The notes under the pieces were generated by a model, which did no database searches, was not told the origin of the DNA, and worked only from the letters and a program-made list of their open reading frames with translations. From contig CAVWNV010000003.1 of the NCBI GenBank assembly GCA_963756515.1, positions 1 through 64,000 on the forward strand: a stretch of 64,000 nt of DNA. The letters run 5' to 3'. Below are positions 33,060 to 41,976 of this stretch, piece by piece. The number at the start of each line of letters is the position of its first letter. The first letter of the stretch is position 1. The DNA comes from Bog-756 sp963756515 (GTDB lineage: Bacteria; Actinomycetota; Acidimicrobiia; Acidimicrobiales; RAAP-2). A program made the translations under genes and the position numbers.

Positions 33060-33548
33060 TCAAGGCAGGGTGATGTGCTCCCCCGGCACCACGGTGTCCG
33101 AGCCGGTCTGAGCGGCCAACTTGGCCACTAGGGGGCGGGGGTCGCCGGTCGGATCCACCCGCTCGGCGATCGTCCACAGGGTGTCCCCTGGCTGCACGGT
33201 GTAGGCCACCGGGCCGACGTTCCCCGCCAGAGCGGAACCAGTGGCGTGGGAGTGACCACCGGTTCCGCTCAGCGGAAGAGCCAGAACGATCAGGAGGGCG
33301 ACCATGCCGGCCAGGAGAGCACGGCGCCGCCGGACCGCCGGCGACACACGCCGCCCCGACTTGGGCCGGCGCTCCGGGACGAGAGCGATCGCCGGGCTGA
33401 CCGGTTCGAGGTCGTCTGTGCCCTCGGGCCAGGACTCGACCACGCCGGGACGGACCAGTCGCAGACCGGTGCCCCGGTACGCCGGCAGCGCCGACCCGGT
33501 CGGAACGGCATCGACATCGGCGTCAGGCGACAACCAGAGGGCGGTCAT
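33060..33548 (-). CDS. LysM membrane protein, likely SOS-induced division inhibitor
   Basis: A 162-residue protein with a cytoplasmic region (1-75), one membrane segment (about 78-97, ALLAGMVALLIVLALPLSG) and an extracytoplasmic LysM domain (about 112-162, VAYTVQPGDTLWTIAERV). It diverges from lexA with four LexA boxes in the 289-base gap. This arrangement matches M. tuberculosis Rv2719c-lexA, Bacillus yneA-lexA and Corynebacterium divS, where the LysM or small membrane protein halts septation during DNA damage. Function is inferred from that synteny plus domain content. LysM binds peptidoglycan. Confidence 0.82.
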   Translation of the reverse strand: MTALWLSPDADVDAVPTGSALPAYRGTGLRLVRPGVVESWPEGTDDLEPVSPAIALVPERRPKSGRRVSPAVRRRRALLAGMVALLIVLALPLSGTGGHSHATGSALAGNVGPVAYTVQPGDTLWTIAERVDPTGDPRPLVAKLAAQTGSDTVVPGEHITLP

Positions 33549-33604
33549 CGGCCCAGGACCAGCCGGCTGCCGCCAGCGGGGCCGTCGGACTCAACCGGAT
33601 CAAT

Positions 33605-33618
33605 CGAACCTGTGTTCG
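33605..33618. promoter_or_regulatory. LexA box A
   Basis: CGAACCTGTGTTCG, a perfect CGAAC-N4-GTTCG palindrome of the Bacillus/actinobacterial SOS type, 57 bases upstream of the LysM gene. Confidence 0.8.
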
Positions 33619-33637
33619 TCATGGGGACATGACACCA

Positions 33638-33651
33638 CGAACACCTGTTCG
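33638..33651. promoter_or_regulatory. LexA box B
   Basis: CGAACACCTGTTCG, a perfect CGAAC-N4-GTTCG palindrome, flanked by A and T to make a 16-base symmetric site. Confidence 0.85.
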
Positions 33652-33667
33652 TTGTCAAGACTCTTTT

Positions 33668-33681
33668 CGAACGGGTGTTTG
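33668..33681. promoter_or_regulatory. LexA box C
   Basis: CGAACGGGTGTTTG, one mismatch to CGAAC-N4-GTTCG; in line with boxes A and B at spacings of 33 and 30 bases, about three helical turns. Confidence 0.65.
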
Positions 33682-33711
33682 CTTTTGGAATGGCCGGGGG
33701 CTAGCTTCTGC

Positions 33712-33725
33712 CAAACAGATGTTCG
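33712..33725. promoter_or_regulatory. LexA box D
   Basis: CAAACAGATGTTCG, one mismatch to CGAAC-N4-GTTCG, nearest to lexA (113 bases before its start). Confidence 0.6.
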
Positions 33726-33837
33726 CCTCGGTACGGCCCGGTGGAAGCCCACGAGGCCCCACGGGACCGGCGGGGCGGGGCGGCCCCAAGTTGTGGCCGG
33801 CACCGCCGATGAGGCGCCAAGGGAGACAAGGGGAGAC

Positions 33838-34467
33838 ATGGCCCAGGTACTGAGTCCCAAGCGCAAGCAGATCCTCGACTGCATCTCCGAGGCCGTGCGG
33901 GAGCGCGGCTACCCGCCCTCGGTGCGGGAGATCGGCGAATCGGTGGGACTGACGTCGTCGTCGACGGTCCATGCCCACCTGGCTGTGCTGCAGCGCGAGG
34001 GCTACCTGCGGCGGGATCCCACCAAGCCCCGGGCCATCGAGGTCTGCTACGACCCGTCGTCGAAGGTGATCGCGGATGCACGACCGATCCGCCACGTTCC
34101 ATTGGTGGGCGAGGTCGCCGCCGGAACCGGGGTCCTGGCCCAGGAGAACATCGAGGAGCTCTACCCCCTGCCCGAGGACTTCACCGGGTCCGGGTCGCTG
34201 TTCATGGTCACCGTACGAGGCGACTCGATGATCGACGCCGGCATCATGGACGGCGATTTCGTCGTCGTCCGCCAGCAGCCACAGGCCGAGCAGGGCGACG
34301 TGGTGGTGGCCGGCATCCCCGACGGAGAGGCCACGGTCAAGCGGTTCTCGACACGCGACGGGCTGGTGGTGCTGACACCCGCCAACGAGCGCCTCTCCCC
34401 CATGGAGTTCGACCCGTCCGAGGTGACGGTCTACGGCAAGGTGGTCACGGTCCTGCGGCGCCTGTGA
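33838..34467 (+). CDS. lexA: SOS repressor LexA
   Basis: A 209-residue repressor and autopeptidase of the SOS regulon. The winged helix (YPPSVREIGESVGLTSSSTVHAHLAVLQREGYL) covers residues 25-57. The cleavage site is Ala95-Gly96 in VGEVAAGTGVL, the catalytic serine is Ser130 in VRGDSMIDAGI and the lysine is Lys168 in ATVKRF. The start ATG follows a GGGGAGA site; the longer open frame upstream crosses the operator region and is not coding. It should repress itself and the divergent LysM gene through the four boxes between them. It converges on the aldo/keto reductase gene. Confidence 0.97.
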   Translation: MAQVLSPKRKQILDCISEAVRERGYPPSVREIGESVGLTSSSTVHAHLAVLQREGYLRRDPTKPRAIEVCYDPSSKVIADARPIRHVPLVGEVAAGTGVLAQENIEELYPLPEDFTGSGSLFMVTVRGDSMIDAGIMDGDFVVVRQQPQAEQGDVVVAGIPDGEATVKRFSTRDGLVVLTPANERLSPMEFDPSEVTVYGKVVTVLRRL

Positions 34468-34492
34468 CCATCGTGGCCGCTCGGCAGTCAGG

Positions 34493-35500
<1,008 letters not shown>

Positions 35501-35506
35501 GCTCCG

Positions 35507-35512
35507 ACCCTA
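35507..35512 (-). promoter_or_regulatory. TAGGGT -10-like element before the aldo/keto reductase
   Basis: Minus-strand TAGGGT lies exactly six bases before the GTG start; no clear -35 hexamer or ribosome-binding site. It overlaps the dapE stop codon region. Confidence 0.35.
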
Positions 35513-36610
35513 CCCGTCTCCTCGCAGGAGGGCGTCCAACACCGCGGCCGACCGCTGCAGCTGGTGGCCGCTCACATGCTCGTCGGGCGAGTGGGCCACG
35601 AGCGGATCGCCCGGTCCGAAGTTGGCGGCGGGAATCCCGTGGGCCCACAGCGACGACACGTCGGTCCACCCCTGCTTGGCCACGGGCGGGGTGCCGGTGG
35701 CCGCCACCAGCGCGGCCAGGACCGGGTGGTCGAGGGCGGGCGGGGCGCCGGGCGCGCTGTCGGTCAGCTCCCACTCGTCGCCCGGTTCGAGATGGGGGCC
35801 AAGTAGCCGGTGCAGCGAGTCCTCGGCCTGTTCCGGACTCTGGTCCGGCGCGAAGCGGTAGTTGACGACCACCGAGGCCTCGTCCGGGACCACGTTGGGT
35901 GAGACGCCGCCACCGATCTCCACCACCTGGAGTTGCTCCACGAACTCGCACCCGTCGAGCACCACTCGCCGGTTCAGGTGGTCGGCTGCCGCCGCCACCA
36001 GGGGGGCCAGCCGGTGGATGGCGTTCCTGCCCGTGAACGGTCGGGCCGTGTGGGCCCGGCGGCCCCGGAGGCTGATCCGGACCCGCATGGTTCCCTGGCA
36101 ACCGGCCTCCACCGCCGCGCCGGTCGGCTCACCGAGGATGGCGGCGTCGGCCTCGAGGAGGTCGGGCCGGTGCTCCCACAGGTGACGGAGCCCGTTGAAC
36201 TCGTGGGCCACCTCCTCGCCCGAGTAGAAGCACCAGGTCACATCCATGCTCGGTTCGGCCACCGCACCAGCCAGGTGGAGGAATACGGCCAGTCCGCCCT
36301 TCATGTCGGCCGCGCCCACCCCGTAGAGCGTCCCGTCGACGATCCGTGGCTCCTCGTTCCCGCCTATTGGTGGGACCGTGTCCAGGTGACCGGCCAGGAG
36401 CAGGCGCTGGTCCCGGCCCAGATCGGTCCGGGCCACCACGTTGTCACCGATCCGCTCCACCTCCAGCCACGGGCACAGACGGAGTGCCGTCTCGACCGCG
36501 TCGGCCATCAGGCCCTCGAAGTGGCTGACCGACGGGATCGCCACCAGGGCGGTGGCCATCCCGAGCAGACCCCTGGGCATGCCCTCCACGTCGCCGCGTC
36601 CGTCGATCAC
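35510..36610 (-). CDS. dapE: Succinyl-diaminopimelate desuccinylase
   Basis: A 366-residue M20-family zinc hydrolase that removes succinate from N-succinyl-LL-DAP. Metal motifs are LLLAGHLDTVPP (about residues 72-83), YGVGAADMKGGLAVFLHL and FYSGEEVAHEFNGL (catalytic Glu pair), with VNYRFAPDQSPEQAEDS in the dimer domain and a HSPDEHVSG C-terminal histidine motif. The GTG start overlaps the dapD stop as GTGA. With dapC, dapD and dapF nearby it completes the succinylase branch of lysine/DAP synthesis. Confidence 0.93.
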   Translation of the reverse strand: MIDGRGDVEGMPRGLLGMATALVAIPSVSHFEGLMADAVETALRLCPWLEVERIGDNVVARTDLGRDQRLLLAGHLDTVPPIGGNEEPRIVDGTLYGVGAADMKGGLAVFLHLAGAVAEPSMDVTWCFYSGEEVAHEFNGLRHLWEHRPDLLEADAAILGEPTGAAVEAGCQGTMRVRISLRGRRAHTARPFTGRNAIHRLAPLVAAAADHLNRRVVLDGCEFVEQLQVVEIGGGVSPNVVPDEASVVVNYRFAPDQSPEQAEDSLHRLLGPHLEPGDEWELTDSAPGAPPALDHPVLAALVAATGTPPVAKQGWTDVSSLWAHGIPAANFGPGDPLVAHSPDEHVSGHQLQRSAAVLDALLRGDG

Positions 36611-37434
36611 GTCGATACGCCGTGTTGCCGGAGGATGTCGTTGAGCTGCGCCTTGTCGTGGCGCTCGCCCTCGGTCAGGCGCTTGATGACGAGCACACAG
36701 GGCAGGAAGAACTCCCCACCGGGGAACTGGCGGCGCCGGGATGCCTGGACGGCCACGCACCAGGGGGGCACATGACCACGGGACAACTCCTCGCCGGTCT
36801 CGGCCTCGATGACCGGGATGGACGGGTTGAGGATCGTGCCCTCCCCCACCACCGAACCCCGGCCCACCCGGGCCCCCTGGGTGATCATGCACCGACTACC
36901 GATCATGACCTCGTCCTCGATCACCACCGGAGCCGCCTGGGCCGGCTCCAGGACTCCCCCGATACCCACACCGCCGGACAGGTGCACCTGCTCGCCGATC
37001 TGGGCGCAGGACCCCACCGTGGCCCAGGTGTCCACCATCGAACCGGCACCCACCCGGGCCCCGATGTTGACGTAGCTCGGCATGCAGATGACCCCGTTCC
37101 CGAGGAACGACCCCCACCGGGCCGAGGCGCCCGGCACCACACGTACCCCCGACTCGGCGTAGTCCCGCTTGAGCGGGAGTTTGTCGGCGAACTCGAACGG
37201 ACCCACCTCCAGCGTCTCCATGGCCTTGAGTCGGAACAGGAGGAGAATGGCCTGCTTGAGCCACTGGTGGACCACCACCTCGTCCGTAGCCGGATCGACC
37301 TCGGCCACCCGGGCCGTGCCCCGGTCGAGTAGTTCCACGGCCTCGGTCACCACCGCCAGTGCGTCGGTATCGGCCGGCCCGAGCTCGCCCGAGCGGGCCC
37401 ACAACGCTTCGATCTGGGACTGGAGGTCTGCCAT
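36607..37434 (-). CDS. dapD: Tetrahydrodipicolinate N-succinyltransferase
   Basis: A 275-residue left-handed beta-helix acyltransferase that succinylates tetrahydrodipicolinate using succinyl-CoA. The helical N-terminal domain (about residues 1-105) is followed by hexapeptide repeats, for example MPSYVNIGARVGAGSMVDTW, GVGIGGVLEPAQAAPVVIEDEVMIGSRCM and GARVGRGSVVGEGTILN. It resembles the proteobacterial-type DapD more than the mycobacterial one, in length and N-terminus, though this is judged by eye. The gene overlaps dapE. TAACGT stands six bases before its ATG, so its mRNA may be leaderless. Confidence 0.93.
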   Translation of the reverse strand: MADLQSQIEALWARSGELGPADTDALAVVTEAVELLDRGTARVAEVDPATDEVVVHQWLKQAILLLFRLKAMETLEVGPFEFADKLPLKRDYAESGVRVVPGASARWGSFLGNGVICMPSYVNIGARVGAGSMVDTWATVGSCAQIGEQVHLSGGVGIGGVLEPAQAAPVVIEDEVMIGSRCMITQGARVGRGSVVGEGTILNPSIPVIEAETGEELSRGHVPPWCVAVQASRRRQFPGGEFFLPCVLVIKRLTEGERHDKAQLNDILRQHGVST

Positions 37435-37440
37435 GGTCAG

Positions 37441-37446
37441 ACGTTA
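37441..37446 (-). promoter_or_regulatory. dapD -10 element, probably leaderless
   Basis: Minus-strand TAACGT is six bases before the dapD ATG, with no ribosome-binding site between. Confidence 0.45.
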
Positions 37447-37524
37447 GCCGTGGGGTCCGACGGCTCCGCAGGCCCTCCGGGCGGGCCGGTCCGTGGCCGC
37501 GGGCCGCGTCCGGCCTCTCGAGCG

Positions 37525-38697
37525 TCAGCGGGACAGGCGGTCGGCGACCAGCCGGAGACGGTCCATGGGTTGGACCACCGCCACCCGTACGAAACCGGCG
37601 CCGTCCGGACCGTAGAGGTCGCCCGGGCTCACCATCAGCCCGGCCCGTCGGGCCAGGGTCTCGGTGGCCACCCACCCGTCTCCCGACAGGTCCCGGGGCA
37701 CCGGCAACCACAGGTAGAAACCGCCGGCCGGTAGGGGGCCGGCCAGGCCCGCACCCGAGAGGGCCTGGCCCAGGAAGGTCAGTCGCTGGGCGTACCGTTC
37801 CCGCTGCGCCTCCACATGGGAGTCGTCGTCGAAGGCCACCACCGCACCGGCCTGGACCGGGCCCGGGACCATCAACCCGGCGTGGCGCCGGACATCGCTG
37901 AGGAAGCCGACCAGGTCGGTGTCCCCGGCGAAGAACCCGGCCCTGACCCCGGCCAGATTGGACCGCTTCGACAGGGAGTGGACGGCCAGAACCCCCTCGA
38001 CGCCGGAGGACAGGATGGTCCGGGGCGGGCCGTCCCAGGTGAACTCGGCGTAGCACTCGTCGGACAGGACCGGGATCCCGTGGCTCCGCCCCCACGCGGC
38101 CGAGTGGTCGAGATCGGTGAGCCGACCCGTCGGGTTGGAGGGCGAGTTGACCCACAGCATCAGGGCCCGCTCGGTGTCGGCGGGGTCGACCGCGTCCAGG
38201 TCGAGCCCGCCGTCGGGCAACTCCGGGACGGGCACCGGTCGGCACCCTCCCAATCGCGCCCCCATGGCATAGGTGGGATAGGAGACGGCCGGGAACAGGA
38301 CAGTGTCCCGGCCGGGGGTGCGGAGGCGGAGGTACTGGGCGGTCGAGGCCACGAACTCCTTGGTCCCCACGCAGGCGGCCAGCCCGCGGTCGGGATCGAC
38401 CGACACCCCGAAGCGCCGGGTCAACCAGTCGGCGGCGGCCCGCCGGTACGCCGTCGACCCGGCCGAGGCCGGATAGCCGCGCTCGGAGTCCGACGTGGCC
38501 ATGGCCGAGAGGACCGAGGCCGGGGGTGGGTCGCACGGGGTCCCGATGGAGCAGTCGACCAGGCCGCCCTGGTCCCGAAACCACTCCCCGGCCCGGGCCG
38601 CGATGGCTGCCAGCCGATCGTAGGGGTACGGGGGCGGCTCGAATCCGGGCGCACCGGTCGACGGTGCAGGCCCCTCCCCCGTTCGGTTCGCGGTCAC
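37525..38697 (-). CDS. dapC: N-succinyldiaminopimelate aminotransferase
   Basis: A 390-residue class I/II PLP aminotransferase. VDCSIGTPCDPPP begins the fold, the substrate region has NSPSNPTGRLTDLDH, DECYAEFTWDG holds the PLP-contacting Asp and Tyr, and the Schiff-base lysine is in HSLSKRSNLAGVRAGFFAGD. C-terminal ARAGLMVSPGDLYG-like text matches the actinobacterial DapC group. Specificity for N-succinyl-2-amino-6-ketopimelate is inferred from family resemblance and from the neighbouring dapD and dapE. It is 90 bases upstream of dapD and its ATG overlaps the hflX stop. Confidence 0.88.
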   Translation of the reverse strand: MTANRTGEGPAPSTGAPGFEPPPYPYDRLAAIAARAGEWFRDQGGLVDCSIGTPCDPPPASVLSAMATSDSERGYPASAGSTAYRRAAADWLTRRFGVSVDPDRGLAACVGTKEFVASTAQYLRLRTPGRDTVLFPAVSYPTYAMGARLGGCRPVPVPELPDGGLDLDAVDPADTERALMLWVNSPSNPTGRLTDLDHSAAWGRSHGIPVLSDECYAEFTWDGPPRTILSSGVEGVLAVHSLSKRSNLAGVRAGFFAGDTDLVGFLSDVRRHAGLMVPGPVQAGAVVAFDDDSHVEAQRERYAQRLTFLGQALSGAGLAGPLPAGGFYLWLPVPRDLSGDGWVATETLARRAGLMVSPGDLYGPDGAGFVRVAVVQPMDRLRLVADRLSR

Positions 38698-40004
38698 GAG
38701 GCCAGGAACTCCCGGAACCTCGACCTGCCGATGTCGTCGAGGACCACCTGGATCCGCGTCGACTGCTCCCCGGCCACCTCACCCACGATCTCCCCTTCTC
38801 GGTGCACGGCGGCGCGCACGTCACCACGGTCCCACGGGATGACCAGCTCGACGACCCGGTCACCGACCCTGAGCCGGTCGGCCATGGCCACCAACAGATC
38901 GTCGATCCCCTGGCCGGTTCGGGCCGAGACCATGACCGATCCGGCATGGGCGGCCAGCAGGCGCCGCGCCTCCTCACCTCCGTGGCAGTCCGGCCCCTCC
39001 ACCGCGTCCGACTTGTTGACCACGAGCAGCTCGGGCAGGCCGTCGGCACCGATCTCGGCCAGGACGGTGCGGACCGCGTCCACCTGGCCTTCGAAGTCAG
39101 GAGCGGAGCCGTCCACCACGTGCACCAGGAGGTCCGACTCCCCCACCACCTCGAGCGTGGAACGGAAGGCCTCCACCACCTGGTGGGGCAGCTTGCGGAC
39201 GAAGCCGACGGTGTCGGTCACCAACAGGGTCTCGCCACCGGGGAGGTCGAGCTGGCGGGTCCGCGGGTCGAGGGTCGAGAACAGTCGGTGCTCGACCAGG
39301 ACGTCAGCTCCACACAGCCGGTTGAGCAGTGTCGACTTCCCGGCGTTGGTGTAGCCGACCAGGGACACCGTCCGAAGTCGCGACCGGCTCCGGCCCTTCC
39401 GCTGGGTACGCCGCGTCCGGTCGAGCTGTCGCAGATCGGACTCCAGACGGCTCATTCGTCGCACCAGTCGCCGGCGATCCACCTCGAGCTTCGTCTCGCC
39501 GGGGCCCCGCGTGCCGATGCCACCGGCCTGCTGGCTGAAGGATCGGCCCCGGCCCCGCAGGCGGGGCAGCCGGTAGCGAAGGAGGGCCAGCTCGACCTGG
39601 GCGCGCCCCTCCGGGCTCCGGGCGTTCTGGGCGAAGATGTCGAGGATGACCGCGGTGCGGTCGATGGCGGTGCGGCCGAGGATCTGCTCGAGGTTGCGCT
39701 GCTGGGCCGGAGAAAGGTCGTCGTCGAACACCACGGTGTCGGCATCGACGGCCAGACATAGCTGGCGCAGCTCCTCGGCCTTGCCCCGACCCAGGTACGT
39801 GGCCGGATCAGGGGTGGTCCGTCGTTGCTGCACGCGGCCGGCCACGTCGGCGCCGGCCGTGTCGACCAGGAGGGCCAACTCGTCCAGGCCGGCTTCGGTG
39901 TCGGCCACGGTGGTGTGCGGGAACGTGACTCCGACCAGCACGATCCGCTCCCGGATGGATCGGGAGATGAGGCTGTCGGTGAAGGCCGAGTCGTCGGGCG
40001 TCAC
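38694..40004 (-). CDS. hflX: Ribosome-associated GTPase HflX
   Basis: A 436-residue translational GTPase that rescues or splits stalled 70S/100S ribosomes. The N-terminal HflX domain has the glycine motif TYLGRGKAEELRQL and VVFDDDLSPAQQRNLEQIL, then the coiled linker with GGIGTRGPGETKLEVDRR. The G domain shows VSLVGYTNAGKSTLLN (P-loop), DTVGFVRKLPHQVVEAF (switch II) and VVNKSDAVE (NKxD). The GTG start overlaps the dapF stop as GTGA. The order miaA-dapF-hflX is conserved in Mycobacterium. Confidence 0.95.
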   Translation of the reverse strand: MTPDDSAFTDSLISRSIRERIVLVGVTFPHTTVADTEAGLDELALLVDTAGADVAGRVQQRRTTPDPATYLGRGKAEELRQLCLAVDADTVVFDDDLSPAQQRNLEQILGRTAIDRTAVILDIFAQNARSPEGRAQVELALLRYRLPRLRGRGRSFSQQAGGIGTRGPGETKLEVDRRRLVRRMSRLESDLRQLDRTRRTQRKGRSRSRLRTVSLVGYTNAGKSTLLNRLCGADVLVEHRLFSTLDPRTRQLDLPGGETLLVTDTVGFVRKLPHQVVEAFRSTLEVVGESDLLVHVVDGSAPDFEGQVDAVRTVLAEIGADGLPELLVVNKSDAVEGPDCHGGEEARRLLAAHAGSVMVSARTGQGIDDLLVAMADRLRVGDRVVELVIPWDRGDVRAAVHREGEIVGEVAGEQSTRIQVVLDDIGRSRFREFLAS

Positions 40005-40834
40005 CGCTGGGCCGCCAGCACCTGGCGGGGATCCACCTCGATGTCGGCCACCTTCGAGACCGGGCCGCTCAGGCGGAAACCACCGCCGGCCGGACTGACC
40101 CGGAGCGTGCCCCCCGGATTGTGGACATCCACCTCGGCTCCCACCAGGCCCCAGCGCTGGGCGGCGGCGGCCGCGGCCACACTGCCGGTGCCGCAGGCCT
40201 GGGTCTCTCCCACCCCCCGCTCCCACACCCGCAGGGTGACAGCACCCGGTTCCGGTCCGGGCCCGATGAACTCGACGTTGATCCCCCCGGGGTGGTCACC
40301 CTGGAGCTGCGCGCCCAGCCGGGCCACGTCGGCGTCGGCCGGCTCCGGCCAGAGCAGCACCAGGTGCGGATTGCCCACGTCGACCTCGATGGCCCGGTGG
40401 TCGAGGACCTGCCGCTCCGATCCCAGCGCTGCCGACCCCATGTCCACCGAGGCCGTGGCCGATCCCTCGAGCGGGCCCGGTCGGAATTCGACCGACTTCA
40501 CCCCGGCCAGGGTCCGCACCGAGAACGACGGTGGCTTCACCAGGCCCGCCTCCACCGCCGCCTGGGCCAGGCAGCGCATGCCGTTGCCGGTCATCTCTGC
40601 CACGCTCCCGTCGGCGTTCCTCAGGTCCATGCCCAGGTCGGAACCTTCCGTGCCCTCGAGGATCCGGATGACCCCGTCGGCGCCGATCCCGAACCGACGG
40701 TCGCACAGGGCGCGGGCCACAGGCCCGTCGAGGGGGGTCCGCCCCTCGACGTCGACCATGACCAGAAAGTCGTTGCCGGCCCCGTGGTGCTTGGTGAGCC
40801 GTAGGGGTCGAGTGGCTGGCATGGCTGGGTTCAT
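40001..40834 (-). CDS. dapF: Diaminopimelate epimerase
   Basis: A 277-residue PLP-independent racemase converting LL-DAP to meso-DAP. The N-terminus KHHGAGNDFLVMVD is diagnostic; the two catalytic cysteines lie in MTGNGMRCLAQAA and TQACGTGSVAAAAAA. VDVGNPHLVL and NVEFIGPG complete the pattern. The start ATG overlaps the miaA stop as ATGA. It supplies the meso-DAP used by MurE in this window. Confidence 0.95.
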   Translation of the reverse strand: MNPAMPATRPLRLTKHHGAGNDFLVMVDVEGRTPLDGPVARALCDRRFGIGADGVIRILEGTEGSDLGMDLRNADGSVAEMTGNGMRCLAQAAVEAGLVKPPSFSVRTLAGVKSVEFRPGPLEGSATASVDMGSAALGSERQVLDHRAIEVDVGNPHLVLLWPEPADADVARLGAQLQGDHPGGINVEFIGPGPEPGAVTLRVWERGVGETQACGTGSVAAAAAAQRWGLVGAEVDVHNPGGTLRVSPAGGGFRLSGPVSKVADIEVDPRQVLAAQR

Positions 40835-41976
40835 GGTGTCGCCGTCAAGTCTCCCACCCTGCCCGGGTCCGATGGGACCTCGGCCATGCGGGCCGCTATC
40901 GAACCCACCACGTCGTCGTCCGGGTCCATCCATACGATACGGGGATCCCGTCGGAACCATGCCATCTGACGACGGGCAAAGACCCGGGTACGCCGGATGG
41001 CCTCGTCGACCGCGTCGGGGAGCGGCCGGCCGTCCTCCAGGTGGGCCAGGAGCTCGCGGTAGCCGAGCGCCTGACGGGCCGTCCGTGACAGCCCGGCGCG
41101 GTGGTCGGCCAGACGGCGGACCTCGTCGAGGAGTCCCTCGTCCATCAGACGGTGGAAACGCACGCCGATGCGCTCGTCCAGAACACGCGGATCCCGGGCG
41201 ATGCCGACCAGCCGGACCGGTGTTGGGGGATACCGCTCGAGGCCGGGCCCGAACGTCGAGAAGGGGACCCCGGCGCCGATGGTGACCTCGAGGGCCCGGA
41301 GGAGCCGGCGCCGATTGGTCGGCTCGACTCGACCGGCGGCCACCGGGTCGAGTCCGGCCAGTCGACCGTGGAGCTGTCCGAGCAGGGCACGCTGTTCCTC
41401 GCTCCCCTCGGGACCGGACGCGTCCACCTCGGCCTGCAGGGCCTCGGCCACGTCCGGATAGCGTCCCGGAAATTTCAGGTCGTCGACCAGGGCCCGCAGG
41501 TACAGACCGGTGCCGCCGACCAGGAGCGCCCCGTGCCGCCGCTCGGCGATGTCGGCCAGGGACTCCCGGGCGGCCGCTTGGAACTGGTGCACCGTGAACT
41601 CCTCCCACGGGTCGACCAGGTCGAGGAGGTGGTACGCCATCTCGGCCCGGACCTGGGGGGTGGGCTTGGCCGTCCCGATGTCCATGCCCCGGTAGACGGC
41701 CATGGAGTCCACCGACACCAGTTCGACCGGTGGCGCCGGGCCGGTCGGACCGGTCGCGCTGGTCGGACCGGTCGGACCTTCCCGCAGGAGGCGGGCCACC
41801 GCCAGGGCCACCTCGGACTTCCCCGAAGCGGTGGCGCCGACCAGGGCCACCGTCGTCTGTGACGGAGACGTGGGTGGAAGAGTGGTGTGACCTGGCGCGG
41901 GGGGACCGCCGGCGCGCTCGGGAACGCCTTGCACGGGCACCGGTGCGGGCACCGGGGCAGGAGCCCTGCGACTCAA
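40831..41976 (-). CDS. miaA: tRNA dimethylallyltransferase
   Basis: A 381-residue enzyme that adds a dimethylallyl group to A37 of tRNAs reading UNN codons. ALVGATASGKSEVALAVA is the P-loop (about residues 43-60), VSVDSMAVYRGMDIGTAKPTP and VGGTGLYLRALVDDL follow, then NRRRLLRALEV and YRELLAHLEDG. The frame opens with TTG at 41976 overlapping the miaB stop (TTGA). An unusual GPTGPT...GPTGP collagen-like run (about residues 67-82) is inserted between the P-loop and VSVDSMAVYRG. The first 35 residues (Pro, Ala, Val) are outside the family. Confidence 0.94.
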   Translation of the reverse strand: MSRRAPAPVPAPVPVQGVPERAGGPPAPGHTTLPPTSPSQTTVALVGATASGKSEVALAVARLLREGPTGPTSATGPTGPAPPVELVSVDSMAVYRGMDIGTAKPTPQVRAEMAYHLLDLVDPWEEFTVHQFQAAARESLADIAERRHGALLVGGTGLYLRALVDDLKFPGRYPDVAEALQAEVDASGPEGSEEQRALLGQLHGRLAGLDPVAAGRVEPTNRRRLLRALEVTIGAGVPFSTFGPGLERYPPTPVRLVGIARDPRVLDERIGVRFHRLMDEGLLDEVRRLADHRAGLSRTARQALGYRELLAHLEDGRPLPDAVDEAIRRTRVFARRQMAWFRRDPRIVWMDPDDDVVGSIAARMAEVPSDPGRVGDLTATP

